Origin: Parendozoicomonas verongulae
GTDB taxonomy: Bacteria > Pseudomonadota > Gammaproteobacteria > Pseudomonadales > Endozoicomonadaceae
Direction: 5' to 3'
Length of the DNA stretch: 53,904 nucleotides
Assembly: GCF_009711465.1 (NCBI RefSeq)
Contig: NZ_SMME01000856.1
Span: 1 to 53,904, forward strand
A program made the translations under genes and the position numbers. The notes beneath the pieces are model-generated. The model was not told the origin of the DNA and made no database searches. It saw only the letters and a list, made by a program, of their open reading frames with translations. Below, one piece after another: positions 1 through 9,646 of this stretch; position 1 is the stretch's first letter, and the number at the start of each line of letters is the position of its first letter.

Positions 1-30
1 ACAGGGGTTCGAGTCCCCTACGGGATGCCA
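1..30 (+). tRNA. tRNA 3' end, probably tRNA-Glu (partial)
   Basis: Only the 3' part lies in the window. A 5-bp T stem (AGGGG/CCCCT) encloses the loop TTCGAGT. It is followed by a 7-nt acceptor strand ACGGGAT, discriminator G and an encoded CCA. The T arm and discriminator resemble gammaproteobacterial tRNA-Glu, whose 5' end is usually GTCCC. The anticodon is outside the window, so the isotype is an inference from the acceptor and T-arm sequence. Confidence 0.75.
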
Positions 31-35
31 GTTTT

Positions 36-68
36 AAAAAAGCTAATGCTTCGGCATTAGCTTTTTTT
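36..68. terminator. Bidirectional rho-independent terminator
   Basis: A perfect 14-bp stem (AAAAAAGCTAATGC / GCATTAGCTTTTTT) closes a TTCG tetraloop. A-tract and T-tract flanks make it work in both directions. It starts six bases after the tRNA CCA end. On the minus strand the stop codon of the symporter gene lies inside the stem, so one hairpin probably ends both transcripts. Confidence 0.9.
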
Positions 69-965
69 GCTTTTTCTCCAATATCCTGCCAACGATGCCC
101 CTAGAATATTCTGGGTAACGCTAAACAATGCCCCAGGCAGGGCTGCCATCAAAGAAAAGTGCTTAAACGCTATAGCTACCGCCAGACCAGAGTTTTGGGT
201 GCCCACCTCAATAGCAATGGTTCGACTCTGCCTTTCACTCAAACCAAATAGTCGTGCACACCCATAACCACACGCTAAACCCAGTGAGTTGTGCAGAAGC
301 ACGGCAACCGCAACGACCGTCAACAGACTCTGTAAACTCTCGGCATTCACGGCCACAACAATCCCAATGGTTATCACAATAGCGAGAGCTGAAAGTACGG
401 GCAGGGCACTGTAAAGATACTTGAGCAGGCAATGACACAGCGTGTTCAGGGTAACCCCTGCTAAAACCGGTACTAGCACGATTTTAGTAATACTTGTCAG
501 CATACCCAGCCGATCCACTTCAATCACTTTGTGCAAGTAGATCCCCGTTAACCAGGGCATCAGAAGCACGGAAAGCAGGGTCGAAGTCAGCGTCATTGAA
601 ATGGAGAGTGCAACATTGCCTTTGGCAAGATAGGTAAGCACATTCGAAGCTGTACCTCCGGGGGCGGTACCCAGAAGAACCATACCGGTCATAATAGCCG
701 TAGAAACACCGAGCTGAAGGCTGATCACAAAGGCCAGCAGAGGCATCACCAGAAATTGCAGACAGACACCAATCACCAATGAACGAGGGCGGCGAAATTC
801 TCGTACAAAGTCATTTGGCTTCAGAGTCAGTCCCATAAAAAGCATGATGATAGCGAGCAAAGGAACAATGAGCGGCTTGCTTGAACTGATCTGTGGTGCA
901 AATATATATCCACCTGCGGCGCCAAGAAGGGCAAACACAGGCAGAAATACAGAGATTTTGGGCAT
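57..965 (-). CDS. Bile acid:sodium symporter (BASS) family transporter
   Basis: A 302-residue inner-membrane protein, nearly all hydrophobic, with about nine or ten predicted membrane segments. This is the usual length for bacterial BASS proteins. The two family crossover regions are visible: GTAPGGTASNVLTYLAKGN near the middle of the first half, and EVGTQNSGLAVAIA near the C terminus. BASS proteins couple Na+ entry to uptake of organic anions such as bile acids, pantoate or keto acids. The substrate cannot be told from sequence. The ATG at 965 is the only good start. The gene is divergent from the ProQ-like gene, with 107 bp between them, and its stop lies inside the tRNA terminator. Confidence 0.88.
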   Translation of the reverse strand: MPKISVFLPVFALLGAAGGYIFAPQISSSKPLIVPLLAIIMLFMGLTLKPNDFVREFRRPRSLVIGVCLQFLVMPLLAFVISLQLGVSTAIMTGMVLLGTAPGGTASNVLTYLAKGNVALSISMTLTSTLLSVLLMPWLTGIYLHKVIEVDRLGMLTSITKIVLVPVLAGVTLNTLCHCLLKYLYSALPVLSALAIVITIGIVVAVNAESLQSLLTVVAVAVLLHNSLGLACGYGCARLFGLSERQSRTIAIEVGTQNSGLAVAIAFKHFSLMAALPGALFSVTQNILGASLAGYWRKSKKS

Positions 966-1072
966 ATTTCAGTCTTCTTTCGTTGTAAGTGCTGGCGTAT
1001 GCCGTCCCTGGTAGAGTATTTTACTGAGCAGACCCTTGCGGGTTATTTATTTAGCACAGGTTTTCCGTATAT

Positions 1073-1552
1073 ATGCAGTCAGCAAGCCAACCAGAAAACA
1101 GGAATAGCCAGTCACCCGAGGTAAAGTCAGCCTCTGACGAGGTCGGTATTCTTCTGGCTGAACTGAGTCAAAGAAATACCAAGGATGTGATGGGGCATGA
1201 GGCTCTTCGGGTACTTCGCCTGCTATGGCCCTCTGTATTCAGGGTTTCATCCCCAAGACCTCTGAAAATCGGTATAGATAAAGACATTGCCGCAACCGGG
1301 AAAATTCCTCAGGAATTTATCAAAATAGGGCTGCGCTGTTACACCCGTCTGGACCAGTACCTGGAAAGCACTCGGGTTGGCCGGGCACGTATAGGGCTGG
1401 ATGGTAAAGGCCATGGCAAGGTACGGCTGGACGAGGCGGTCAATGCAGACCTGATGCTGTACGACCGCTATCTGCGTAAAAACCCTCCCAGAGCATTCGT
1501 GGGGCAGCTGCGTCTGGCTACGGAAACAGAAAAAAACCAGCCCACGTATTAA
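1073..1552 (+). CDS. ProQ/FinO-family RNA chaperone
   Basis: A 159-residue protein with a short polar N-terminal tail and one ProQ/FinO domain from about residue 28 to 140. Recognisable elements are LLWPSVF, PRPLKIGIDKDI (the family has RPLKIGI followed by a short helix), the helix IGLRCYTRLDQYLES, and the basic segment GRARIGLDGKGHGKV, where the family reads R-x-DLDG. These proteins bind structured RNAs and terminator hairpins and help small RNAs pair with their targets. It lacks the long linker and C-terminal Tudor-like domain of enteric ProQ, so it is a minimal single-domain version. No clear Shine-Dalgarno sequence precedes the ATG. Confidence 0.82.
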   Translation: MQSASQPENRNSQSPEVKSASDEVGILLAELSQRNTKDVMGHEALRVLRLLWPSVFRVSSPRPLKIGIDKDIAATGKIPQEFIKIGLRCYTRLDQYLESTRVGRARIGLDGKGHGKVRLDEAVNADLMLYDRYLRKNPPRAFVGQLRLATETEKNQPTY

Positions 1553-1558
1553 TAAACT

Positions 1559-1604
1559 CTTACAGCTCAGGACGTCCTTCCCCTTCTGGCCTCTGAGCTG
1601 TAAG
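1559..1604 (+). terminator. 12-bp inverted repeat after proQ-like gene
   Basis: CTTACAGCTCAG and CTGAGCTGTAAG form a perfect 12-bp stem around a 22-nt pyrimidine-rich loop, six bases after the stop codon. There is no T-tract behind it, so termination is only likely. Since ProQ/FinO proteins bind 3' hairpins, it could also be a target in the gene's own mRNA (inference). Confidence 0.5.
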
Positions 1605-1687
1605 CACTGCTACCCTTTCAGTTATCCCTTCCACCCGCACTGTACCTTCTCTTTGTTGTCATAGATTTCCTACACAGTTCTGAAGGT

Positions 1688-4600
1688 ATGCGTTCCGAAA
1701 TGGATAATCGAACTCTCACTCCCGGCGGAGCACGGGCAACTTCTCCTGAGCCGAGTATATGGCACACTCCAGCTCCTGAGCAGAATACAGGGCACACTCC
1801 AGAGGTATGCAGGGAGGAATCCACTGTCTCCGCTGTTAGGGATACCAGCCCACTATTGTCTGATTCTGGCAACAATATCCCTGCCAGGGGCTCTCCATTA
1901 TCTGATCGTGAGTGCAGCATTGTTGCAGATTTAAATCCTGCTCATACCCCGATTACACCGGACTCATCTGAGGGCGATTTATGTTCGGAGGATGAAGGTG
2001 AATACGATGTTGAAGATACGGATATCACTGTTATGCGTGTTCATGTTTATGCGCTTCAATTGCGCTTATATACGGGGAACGATGGGGAGGATCAGGGGCA
2101 GGAATGCATAACTCATGTTGAAAAATTTATCAGCCTGTTAAATGAAAAACTGTTAAGCAGCGACTGTTCGGAGAAGGTGTTCCTGCTGATCTGTCATTGG
2201 TGTAGCAACATTGCACAGGCTTTGGATGAAACGATATCTGGAGTGGCTGAGAATGATATTGCCCGCCTGAGAAGCCTTTTACTGGGGTTTGAGCAACTTC
2301 CAGTCAGTCACTCAGCCGCTAAAGAACACATGATTAAAGCTGCAGATCTGGGAGATATTCATGCTGCTTTCTGGGTAGGGCTAATGAACATAGAAAATAG
2401 CCCTGATCAGGCCATCGAAAATTTGAAGCGGGCTTATGAAGGTGGTGTTGTTGAGGCCCAAAAGTGGCTGGGTGCGTGTCTGGCTACTGAAGCCGAGCGG
2501 TTCCGCAGGCTGGCTATTAAGCAAGAAAAGAGTGTGACACAAGGAATTGAATATGGAATAAGAACCACGATAACCCGCAATATCCTGCGTATGTCTGAGG
2601 CGGATCAGGAAGAGTTTGAACGCAGAGCCATAGAAGCATCCAGATACGGTGAGTTCAGTTCTCTGGCTATGTTGTCGGAGCATCTGGTCTATGGCAGCTG
2701 TGGTTTTCCCTGTGATGTTGAAAAGGCTGCTTTGTTGCTTGATCAGGGTATTGTGGAAAACTGCCCCGCGGCTATTGTGAGGAAAGCTTTACACTACGCA
2801 GATTTCGACAGCCCAAGCTTATGGCGGTTTAATCACTCTTCTCCCTGTGATGCTATAGAGTTGTTGCATTTTGCAAGGATGTGCCAAAAAAGTCAGAACA
2901 TCGATAAAGTTCTTACTCCTGCTGAAACCCATGCTTTGCAACACAAGAAATATCTGTGGCCGTGCGACCGTCATCTGGAAAACATTTTTCAAGAGTGTTT
3001 ATCCACAGGGCTTGAGATTCCCCCCTGTATCCTGAAAATTTTTGAGTTGGGCTGTGTCGAAAACCAACTGCAAGGGTGGCAGAGACTCAGCAAGTTTGGC
3101 GACAGTGAACCTCTATTCTGGCAGGCTGTCGCCCAGAGTTTCGAGATTAGCAACTTCACATTGGAGGACGCCCGATGCTCGGCACTGATTTGCGGTAATC
3201 GCGGCTGGAATGCCTCCTCAACACTATTAGCAAGGCTGTGGGAGCATGACGCTGATAAAAATGCTGCTGCTACTGCTTTGGCTGCTTATCGCTACCGTAC
3301 TGCCGGACTCTCGGAAAAAGGGGGTAAGGTTCCGGGCTGGAACTTCCGTTCACAGGCCACCTTCTTTATTCGTCAGGGCGAGATGTTTAAAGCCATAGAG
3401 TCTGTGATTCCTGTAATGGAAATTAAAGAAATTCTTTACCCGGAAGACGTCTTTGTTTATCAAACACTGACGAAACTGTGTTATGGAGTGGATAATAAAG
3501 AATTCACCTATACCCCAATAGTCGGTTGTTATCGAGATACTATCGAGCGTTGGCGAGCCGCTATAGCAGCCGGTGAAAATCCAGCCGAGCTGTCAAAAAC
3601 TTACAAACTCATGGTTACAAGTGAAGCTTCCCTGCTTCACGAAATCAGCAAAAATCCAGGGGAGCCAGTGCCACTTCCGGATTATGCCTCTCAGGGAGTA
3701 CGCTGTGCTTTTCGAGCATTAGAGCTTGTACAGGCTGGTTATTTCCAAAAACCCTCTGCTGAGGGTATGGATTACCTGTTGCTGCAGTTGTGTGAAATAT
3801 CGGATGGAGAGTGCCTGTTGCTGAGGCTGGATATCGGCACAAAAGCAGTGATTGACTTACTCTCAGGGATGATTGATACAACAACAGACCTTGCTATGAG
3901 ATTAAACGGGCTGCGAAGTCGAGCCATGTTGTCTGGGTACACGGAGCACTTTGCAGCTTATGCGCAGGAGCTGCTCAGACATACGCTCGTTTTCGATGCT
4001 GTTGGTATTATCAGAAGGGCCAAGAACGAGCTTGCTTTACCAAGAGTGAGGGGGTTGGGGTCAAGTGCAACGGCTGAATTAACCCACCAGGAGCAGCGGA
4101 AGTTATTGGATGATATAGAACGTGATGCCTGTAACATAGGTCGGCTTTCCGGATTTGCCCCTCCAGCTGTGGATCCCTCTTTGCCTCTGTCAGTGCCATT
4201 GAAGAAGCTGATAAAAAACTTCTGGATTACAGCGCACTCTACAACTCATGAAAGTCAGAGAACGCTCTTCGAGCTGCGCTCACGACTCCCATTCATACTA
4301 CACACTTATGGTGACAGGTTGCAGGATGAACGGCGGCACGATCCACAAACTGAGGATGTTCAAACCTATTTCTATCTTCTGGGCACAGCAGCCCATAATC
4401 TGCAGTTACCCGCTGAAGCGGCGGAATATTTTACTCTGGCTATAGCCCATGGTTTCAGCAAAGTGGATGTGGTTGCCCAGGCTTATGCTGCTGTATCTAC
4501 CTGCCCTGTGGTTACGGAGCTACAAATGAAGCCAGCTTTCAAGCAGGTTTATAGCTGGATGGTAGATGCCCGACTGCAAGCCCTGGCAGGTAACCTGAGT

Positions 4601-7600
4601 AAGTTCACGGAGACGGACTTTCCATATGCCGATGTGCAGGCCCTGTTCAAAATTGCAGATGATACTGCAAAATTAGGCTGCAATGGGGGGTATGCCGAGC
4701 TTTATGAGCATCTGTCCCGAATGCTCTACAGGGGCTTGCCCGCCCTAGCTGACAGAAGTAAGGTCTCAAATGATCTGGAGCGATTCAAGAACAGGGCGTT
4801 GAGTGCTGAAAACCCGCACATTCTGGCACCTCTGGTTTTAACATTTACTACATCCCAGTGTGACCTGGCCTTAACAAACCCCCGCCAGGTTTTCTGCGCG
4901 TTGAGCTGGTTGCCGCCTCATGAGGCGAAGTTTAAGGGCCAGAACTTTGCTCTGAGTATGTCGAGCAACTTATTGGAGCTGGTGTACAGGTCCCGCGAAA
5001 CCCATTTGCAGCAATTTTACCGGGAAGTGGAAGACACCTGTCATCCAGATTATGCACCGACTCTTCTTGCTCTGAACCATGTTTATAAACAACAGCCGGA
5101 TTATGCCTTTAAAGTTGACCTGGAAAATATGGACTACGGTAGCCGGACGTTAGCTGATGTGATCGGACAACTGAAGGCCGGCTCTAGTACCTGTGTGCAT
5201 AGACAACTGGTAAAACGTACTACCAGGCTCACGTGTACTGATAGGGCGGCCGCAATGCTGCTGTTTGTCCAGCTGTATGTTTATGGTGACATTGAAGCCC
5301 TTCCGGACAACTTTCATCTACCTAGTGCGTTGGAATATGCCTGCGATCATAATTTCGCCTGCGCCTGGACCTGCAAAGGTATCCTTGCCTTGCGCGAGGG
5401 TAAACGGGCAGAAGCATTAAGTTTCTTTTCCTTAGCGAAAGCCAAGGATGATGGTAAAGGAAATCGTATACAGGCTCCTGACCCGGAAGGGGTTTATCTG
5501 GAAGCTTTATGCCTTTTAGAGCAAAAAGATTATGAAAATGCACGTCGGCGCTTAACCTACGCAGCGATACTGGACTACTTACCAGCTGTTTGTACGTTGC
5601 GGCAGCTATCCAGAAAGGACGATGCATTCAAGGAATCTGTTGTTGACATGGGGCAGCCCTGGTTGCGCCAGTGCCCACTGGCCGGTGTGGTTATGGATTT
5701 AGAGCGCCTGCAGGAGGGATTTGAGCAGGTGAAGCCGGATGAACACTCAGCATTAACAATGCTGATGACCAGAATGTCCAATTATGCCTGTAGTCATGAT
5801 CCGGTCATTCTGTTCCATATTATTGCTGCAGTGCAGCACAACCCATTGTTGCAGAGCTGGATTAAGCTGGAGCAGCTGGTTTCCTCCCTGAGCACTCATA
5901 TGAGTAAAGGGTATGACTGTTTACTGGGGCTGCACCCTGATAAGAATATTGTTGTAGAAGCTATTCAAAGCGTGGCTCAACAGAATCAGCAGGATTACTC
6001 AGCCCTGCTCCAGCTTCTTATGGTTAAAGAAGAGCCCATAAAGCCTCATATGGTTAAAGAAGAGCCCATAAAAAAGAAGGCCAGGAAAACCAATAAGTCC
6101 AAAGCTCCAGTCCTTTCCGATAAAAGCGCAATGCCATCAAGAAGGCCTGTCAAGCAGGAGAACGTTCCTCTTCTGCCACAGTCCCGGCCTCTGGAGCCAC
6201 CACCGCTTCCCGACCCTGTACCTGTAGAGGCTATGTCTCTTAGGGAGCTATTGTCTGGAATTCAACAGAAGAAGGCACTTTATACTCGCGATGAGTTTTT
6301 GGCAGAATTGAGCCATCGTTACACTTCCGGGGCAATTCCTCCGGATAAGATCGCTGATGCCTGTCTTAGCGCTATGGAGTCCTGCTACAAGGTGCGAGAC
6401 TGGGAAAGAACCATAGCCTGGCTGGCCAGAGCGTACCCTGACAACCTATCTCAGGCGTTACTGCAACTATTAAAACGCGAGTGTTCCCGTGACCCTCTTG
6501 ATAATGAGTGGGTGCTGGATCTTATTCAGGAATGTTTGAATCGTGGTCCTTTTATGTTACCCGAAGACTGGGGCATGAAGGACGTAGTGCAACTGGTCAA
6601 CAGACTTTTGCCCTTAGCCCATGAGAGGCCAGTGTTGCAGCTGCAGTCCGGATTATGTGATCGATGTTGCGAACTTATCCGGCATGAGGCGTCGCCTGAT
6701 GTGGTGATCCGTTTGCTGGACTTGCCATTATCTCCAGAGAACCTTTTGCAAGTGCTGGAGGGGCTCATGCAGTCACCCTTGTTGCTGTGTGAGAGTCGCG
6801 TGACAGAAACGCTTTTGCATTTACTGCTGACGCGCCTTGATAGAGAGCAATTCAGGAGCAGCGCTGCGATAGAACTGTGCCACATTGTCAGTAAAACTGC
6901 ACCAGAGCTGACTCTGACTGTACTGGACACAACCAGCTCTCTGTCGGAGCTGAGTGAGGACGACTGGACGCTCTACCAATACTGTCAGGATCAGGTCGAT
7001 CTTTCGCTTCCACCAGAGGCTGTTTTTACAGCCTTGAGTGAGAATGCGGAAGCCAGGCTCGAACAGCTGGAAAGTCTTCGTGTAATGAATACGCAGATGA
7101 GTCGGAGTATTGCACTTTTGCGCCATCGCCTGTTTGCTCTTGAATGTCGTCTCTTGTCTGCTGTTCCCCCCTTTGAGAGCCCTGTTGTTTCGGATGTCGA
7201 AGCGTTAAGAAAACGCCTGGAGCTGATGGCTCGTGTGATATACGTTCGCAGAAAGGTATTGGACAGTGATATCTCCGATGATGTTAAACCGAGTATACAG
7301 GAAAAACTGAAACAGCTGTCTGATGAGGCTTTGATGAAATTCACCGAAGAGGAGAAGGCAAAGATCGCCCGGCTGTCCATGAGCGAAGAGGAGAAGGCAA
7401 AGATCGTCCAGCTGCCCATGAGTGGAAAGGAGTGGGGAGTCTGTAAGGCGAAAGAGGCTCAGAGAAAGAGCCAGCAGGAGGCTGTGGAAGCTATTGAGGC
7501 TGCCTGGAAGACGGACAGTCAATACAAACCTGAAACGCTCCAGCTGCACTACTGGCTCAAGGCATTACGTTATCAAACAGAACTGAGTCAGGATGGTGCC

Positions 7601-9514
7601 TATGCCCTGCGGATAAATAGCTGCAAAGCACTGATTGAGCTTCTTCTGGCTAAAGAGGAAGACAGTCAGAAAAAACGTGTGAAAGCATTGAGTCGGTTTA
7701 TAGCAGCTGACGTCTCCAGAGAAACGATAGATTGCGCAAGAGGAACCATTGCCAATGAGTGCAGAGCCGCTGTGGATTATTTGAAAAGTGTCGTTGAATC
7801 AGGGCAACTGTTGGGAAGTGCACAAAGGGCGCAGCTTTCCAGAGTTCTTGATTTCTGGACAACCTGTGGCTTGCCCAAGAGTGAGGCGGAATCCATAGCC
7901 GGAGAGTTTGCATCGCCTCAGAAGAGTATGGCTCACTCCAGAGAACCATGTCTGTCGAAAGAGGAGTCGTGCTCCGAACAGTGTGCCGTGGTGAAAAAAG
8001 AGGTTGATGCTGCGGTAACCCATGCTGAACGAGGGTATCAGGAAGAGCAGAACCCCATAGATGCAAAAAGCCTCCTTTCCGAAGCCAGGCTTTTGGCAGA
8101 AAATGCTGAAACAGATGATGGGCTGATATCTTTCTTTGATTTCCAGTTCTCTTGTGATGAGGCAGCTCAGTTGTTTCTCCGACCAGATGTCAGTTTTACC
8201 GAGTGCCGTGAAGCCTTTTCCCGCATTATGACAATGCGCAAGCATTACGATGTTGATCTCACAGATGACATTGTGGCTCCCTTGCAAAAGCAATTTCATC
8301 GAAGAGCTATAGATCACTATGTCCAGTTAAAAGGCTGGAAGAGAGTACGATCTCACTATCTGACCCTGAAGGAACTTATATGGAGAAACTTTTCAACACT
8401 CACGAGTGATGAAGTGAAGACTTTCAGGAAGACGCTTGAATCCGTTAAGCGGTTGGCCATGAAAAACGGCTGGAGCGATAGAGAAGATGTGGAAGCGCTG
8501 ATTAAATGCCTTGATATTGCTCATTTAGAGCAAGCGTTACAACCGATCAGGGAAGGCCACTTAGATGACATTGCGATTCCCTTACAAAAGCAATTTCATA
8601 GCAGAGCTATAGATCACTATGTCCTGTCAAAAGGGTGGAAGCGTGTATGGTTTCACTATCTGACCCTGCAAAAACTTATTCAAGGAGACTTCTCTACACT
8701 CACGAGTGATGAAGTGGCGGCTTTCAGGAATGCGCTTGAATCCGTTCAGCAGGTGGCCAGGGAAAACGACTGGAGTGATACAAAAGATGTGGAGGCAGCG
8801 ATTGCACGGCTTGATATTGCTCGTGTAGATAAAACGTTAAAACAGATCAGGGAAGGCAACTTGCTCAGGCCTGAGCCCTGGACCAACCTGTCTCTGTGCG
8901 AAAAAGATATGGCTGACCTTCGCAGACAGAAAGTCTTCCTTGATAACCCCTCTATACGCGCTGCTGTCCTCCACCGTTCCAATCTTCTTGCCGGTACACG
9001 GAGAGGTCTTATACAGTGGTGGGAACGTCAGAGAGGAAATAAAACAACAGAAGGCGTAAAAGACTACGCCAGATCCTACGTTTATCTGGCCCCGGAATGC
9101 AGAAAGATTCATCTGAGTATAGAAAGTGATGCATTTTTGGAGAGCCCCCTCACCATGGAGAATCATTTTGAACAGTGGATTGATACCCTGGATATAACCT
9201 ATGAGCCCTACCGTGTCATAAGCGCTACTTACCGATCTCTCCTGTACATGCTTTTAGCCTCAAACGCTTTAAGCAAAGGCGATGATAAAGCCTTCAGAGA
9301 TCATATGGGGCTGTGCAAAAATACACTGAGGCGAGTGGATTATAAAACACCGGAAACTGCCAGGGTGATTCAGGCTGTTACCCAGTTCTGCAACAATATC
9401 TCTATACCAGCTGTGTCTACAGAGGGCAAAGCGCTGAATGAAACGCTTTATCGAATTCAGTTAAAGGGTATCTCTGGGCAGCTGAAGGAAAAGCCTCTCC
9501 AGCCTTCAGAATAG
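1688..9514 (+). CDS. Giant alpha-solenoid-like protein with Sel1/TPR-like stretches, unknown function
   Basis: A 2608-residue protein with no known relative that I recognise. Residues 1-130 are polar, acidic and probably disordered. Sel1/TPR-like helix pairs follow, for example AADLGDIHAAFWVGLM near 220 and AAEYFTLAIAHG near 910. Most of the rest reads as amphipathic helices. A Pro- and Lys-rich linker near 1440-1520 carries two MVKEEPIK copies, the basic run KKKARK and a VKQE motif. A charged 13-residue repeat lies at 1887-1912, and a 100-residue unit is duplicated at 2193-2392. There is no signal peptide or membrane segment. The ATG at 1688 follows GAAGG closely; an ATG at 1700 is the alternative. 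The size, repeats and lack of conserved enzyme motifs suggest a scaffold or a translocated host-interaction protein, which is inference only. Confidence 0.85.
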   Translation: MRSEMDNRTLTPGGARATSPEPSIWHTPAPEQNTGHTPEVCREESTVSAVRDTSPLLSDSGNNIPARGSPLSDRECSIVADLNPAHTPITPDSSEGDLCSEDEGEYDVEDTDITVMRVHVYALQLRLYTGNDGEDQGQECITHVEKFISLLNEKLLSSDCSEKVFLLICHWCSNIAQALDETISGVAENDIARLRSLLLGFEQLPVSHSAAKEHMIKAADLGDIHAAFWVGLMNIENSPDQAIENLKRAYEGGVVEAQKWLGACLATEAERFRRLAIKQEKSVTQGIEYGIRTTITRNILRMSEADQEEFERRAIEASRYGEFSSLAMLSEHLVYGSCGFPCDVEKAALLLDQGIVENCPAAIVRKALHYADFDSPSLWRFNHSSPCDAIELLHFARMCQKSQNIDKVLTPAETHALQHKKYLWPCDRHLENIFQECLSTGLEIPPCILKIFELGCVENQLQGWQRLSKFGDSEPLFWQAVAQSFEISNFTLEDARCSALICGNRGWNASSTLLARLWEHDADKNAAATALAAYRYRTAGLSEKGGKVPGWNFRSQATFFIRQGEMFKAIESVIPVMEIKEILYPEDVFVYQTLTKLCYGVDNKEFTYTPIVGCYRDTIERWRAAIAAGENPAELSKTYKLMVTSEASLLHEISKNPGEPVPLPDYASQGVRCAFRALELVQAGYFQKPSAEGMDYLLLQLCEISDGECLLLRLDIGTKAVIDLLSGMIDTTTDLAMRLNGLRSRAMLSGYTEHFAAYAQELLRHTLVFDAVGIIRRAKNELALPRVRGLGSSATAELTHQEQRKLLDDIERDACNIGRLSGFAPPAVDPSLPLSVPLKKLIKNFWITAHSTTHESQRTLFELRSRLPFILHTYGDRLQDERRHDPQTEDVQTYFYLLGTAAHNLQLPAEAAEYFTLAIAHGFSKVDVVAQAYAAVSTCPVVTELQMKPAFKQVYSWMVDARLQALAGNLSKFTETDFPYADVQALFKIADDTAKLGCNGGYAELYEHLSRMLYRGLPALADRSKVSNDLERFKNRALSAENPHILAPLVLTFTTSQCDLALTNPRQVFCALSWLPPHEAKFKGQNFALSMSSNLLELVYRSRETHLQQFYREVEDTCHPDYAPTLLALNHVYKQQPDYAFKVDLENMDYGSRTLADVIGQLKAGSSTCVHRQLVKRTTRLTCTDRAAAMLLFVQLYVYGDIEALPDNFHLPSALEYACDHNFACAWTCKGILALREGKRAEALSFFSLAKAKDDGKGNRIQAPDPEGVYLEALCLLEQKDYENARRRLTYAAILDYLPAVCTLRQLSRKDDAFKESVVDMGQPWLRQCPLAGVVMDLERLQEGFEQVKPDEHSALTMLMTRMSNYACSHDPVILFHIIAAVQHNPLLQSWIKLEQLVSSLSTHMSKGYDCLLGLHPDKNIVVEAIQSVAQQNQQDYSALLQLLMVKEEPIKPHMVKEEPIKKKARKTNKSKAPVLSDKSAMPSRRPVKQENVPLLPQSRPLEPPPLPDPVPVEAMSLRELLSGIQQKKALYTRDEFLAELSHRYTSGAIPPDKIADACLSAMESCYKVRDWERTIAWLARAYPDNLSQALLQLLKRECSRDPLDNEWVLDLIQECLNRGPFMLPEDWGMKDVVQLVNRLLPLAHERPVLQLQSGLCDRCCELIRHEASPDVVIRLLDLPLSPENLLQVLEGLMQSPLLLCESRVTETLLHLLLTRLDREQFRSSAAIELCHIVSKTAPELTLTVLDTTSSLSELSEDDWTLYQYCQDQVDLSLPPEAVFTALSENAEARLEQLESLRVMNTQMSRSIALLRHRLFALECRLLSAVPPFESPVVSDVEALRKRLELMARVIYVRRKVLDSDISDDVKPSIQEKLKQLSDEALMKFTEEEKAKIARLSMSEEEKAKIVQLPMSGKEWGVCKAKEAQRKSQQEAVEAIEAAWKTDSQYKPETLQLHYWLKALRYQTELSQDGAYALRINSCKALIELLLAKEEDSQKKRVKALSRFIAADVSRETIDCARGTIANECRAAVDYLKSVVESGQLLGSAQRAQLSRVLDFWTTCGLPKSEAESIAGEFASPQKSMAHSREPCLSKEESCSEQCAVVKKEVDAAVTHAERGYQEEQNPIDAKSLLSEARLLAENAETDDGLISFFDFQFSCDEAAQLFLRPDVSFTECREAFSRIMTMRKHYDVDLTDDIVAPLQKQFHRRAIDHYVQLKGWKRVRSHYLTLKELIWRNFSTLTSDEVKTFRKTLESVKRLAMKNGWSDREDVEALIKCLDIAHLEQALQPIREGHLDDIAIPLQKQFHSRAIDHYVLSKGWKRVWFHYLTLQKLIQGDFSTLTSDEVAAFRNALESVQQVARENDWSDTKDVEAAIARLDIARVDKTLKQIREGNLLRPEPWTNLSLCEKDMADLRRQKVFLDNPSIRAAVLHRSNLLAGTRRGLIQWWERQRGNKTTEGVKDYARSYVYLAPECRKIHLSIESDAFLESPLTMENHFEQWIDTLDITYEPYRVISATYRSLLYMLLASNALSKGDDKAFRDHMGLCKNTLRRVDYKTPETARVIQAVTQFCNNISIPAVSTEGKALNETLYRIQLKGISGQLKEKPLQPSE
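6020..6079 (+). repeat. Tandem 30-bp coding repeat (MVKEEPIK)
   Basis: Two in-frame 30-bp units start at 6020 and 6050. The first 23 bases are identical and both encode MVKEEPIK. The second copy runs straight into KKKARK. It lies in the disordered linker of the giant protein and is probably a recent slippage or unequal-exchange product. Confidence 0.85.
7346..7423 (+). repeat. Tandem 39-bp coding repeat (EEEKAKI)
   Basis: Two in-frame 39-bp units start at 7346 and 7385 and differ at only a few bases. They encode EEEKAKIARLSMS-like and EEEKAKIVQLPMS segments, highly charged helix that would extend a coiled coil in the giant protein. Confidence 0.85.
8264..8863 (+). repeat. Tandem duplication of a 300-bp (100-residue) unit
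   Basis: Two adjacent units have an exact 300-bp period, 8264-8563 and 8564-8863. Both begin with GATGACATTG and share PLQKQFH, RAIDHYV, KGWKRV, HYLTL and TLTSDEV blocks. By eye roughly three quarters of the residues are the same. The unit ends with PIREGHL or QIREGNL. The exact multiple of three keeps the frame and suggests one compact folded module was copied. Confidence 0.92.
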
Positions 9515-9646
9515 TGCTGTGTCTATGTTTTGTGCTCTGTTCTTTTGTAAACAGCCGTGTTAAAAAGCCCTTGGCAACTGACTGAACCTGATAAACAACG
9601 CAGATAATAACAAAGTCATAAAAGAGGCTTCAGGCCCGGGGGAAAA

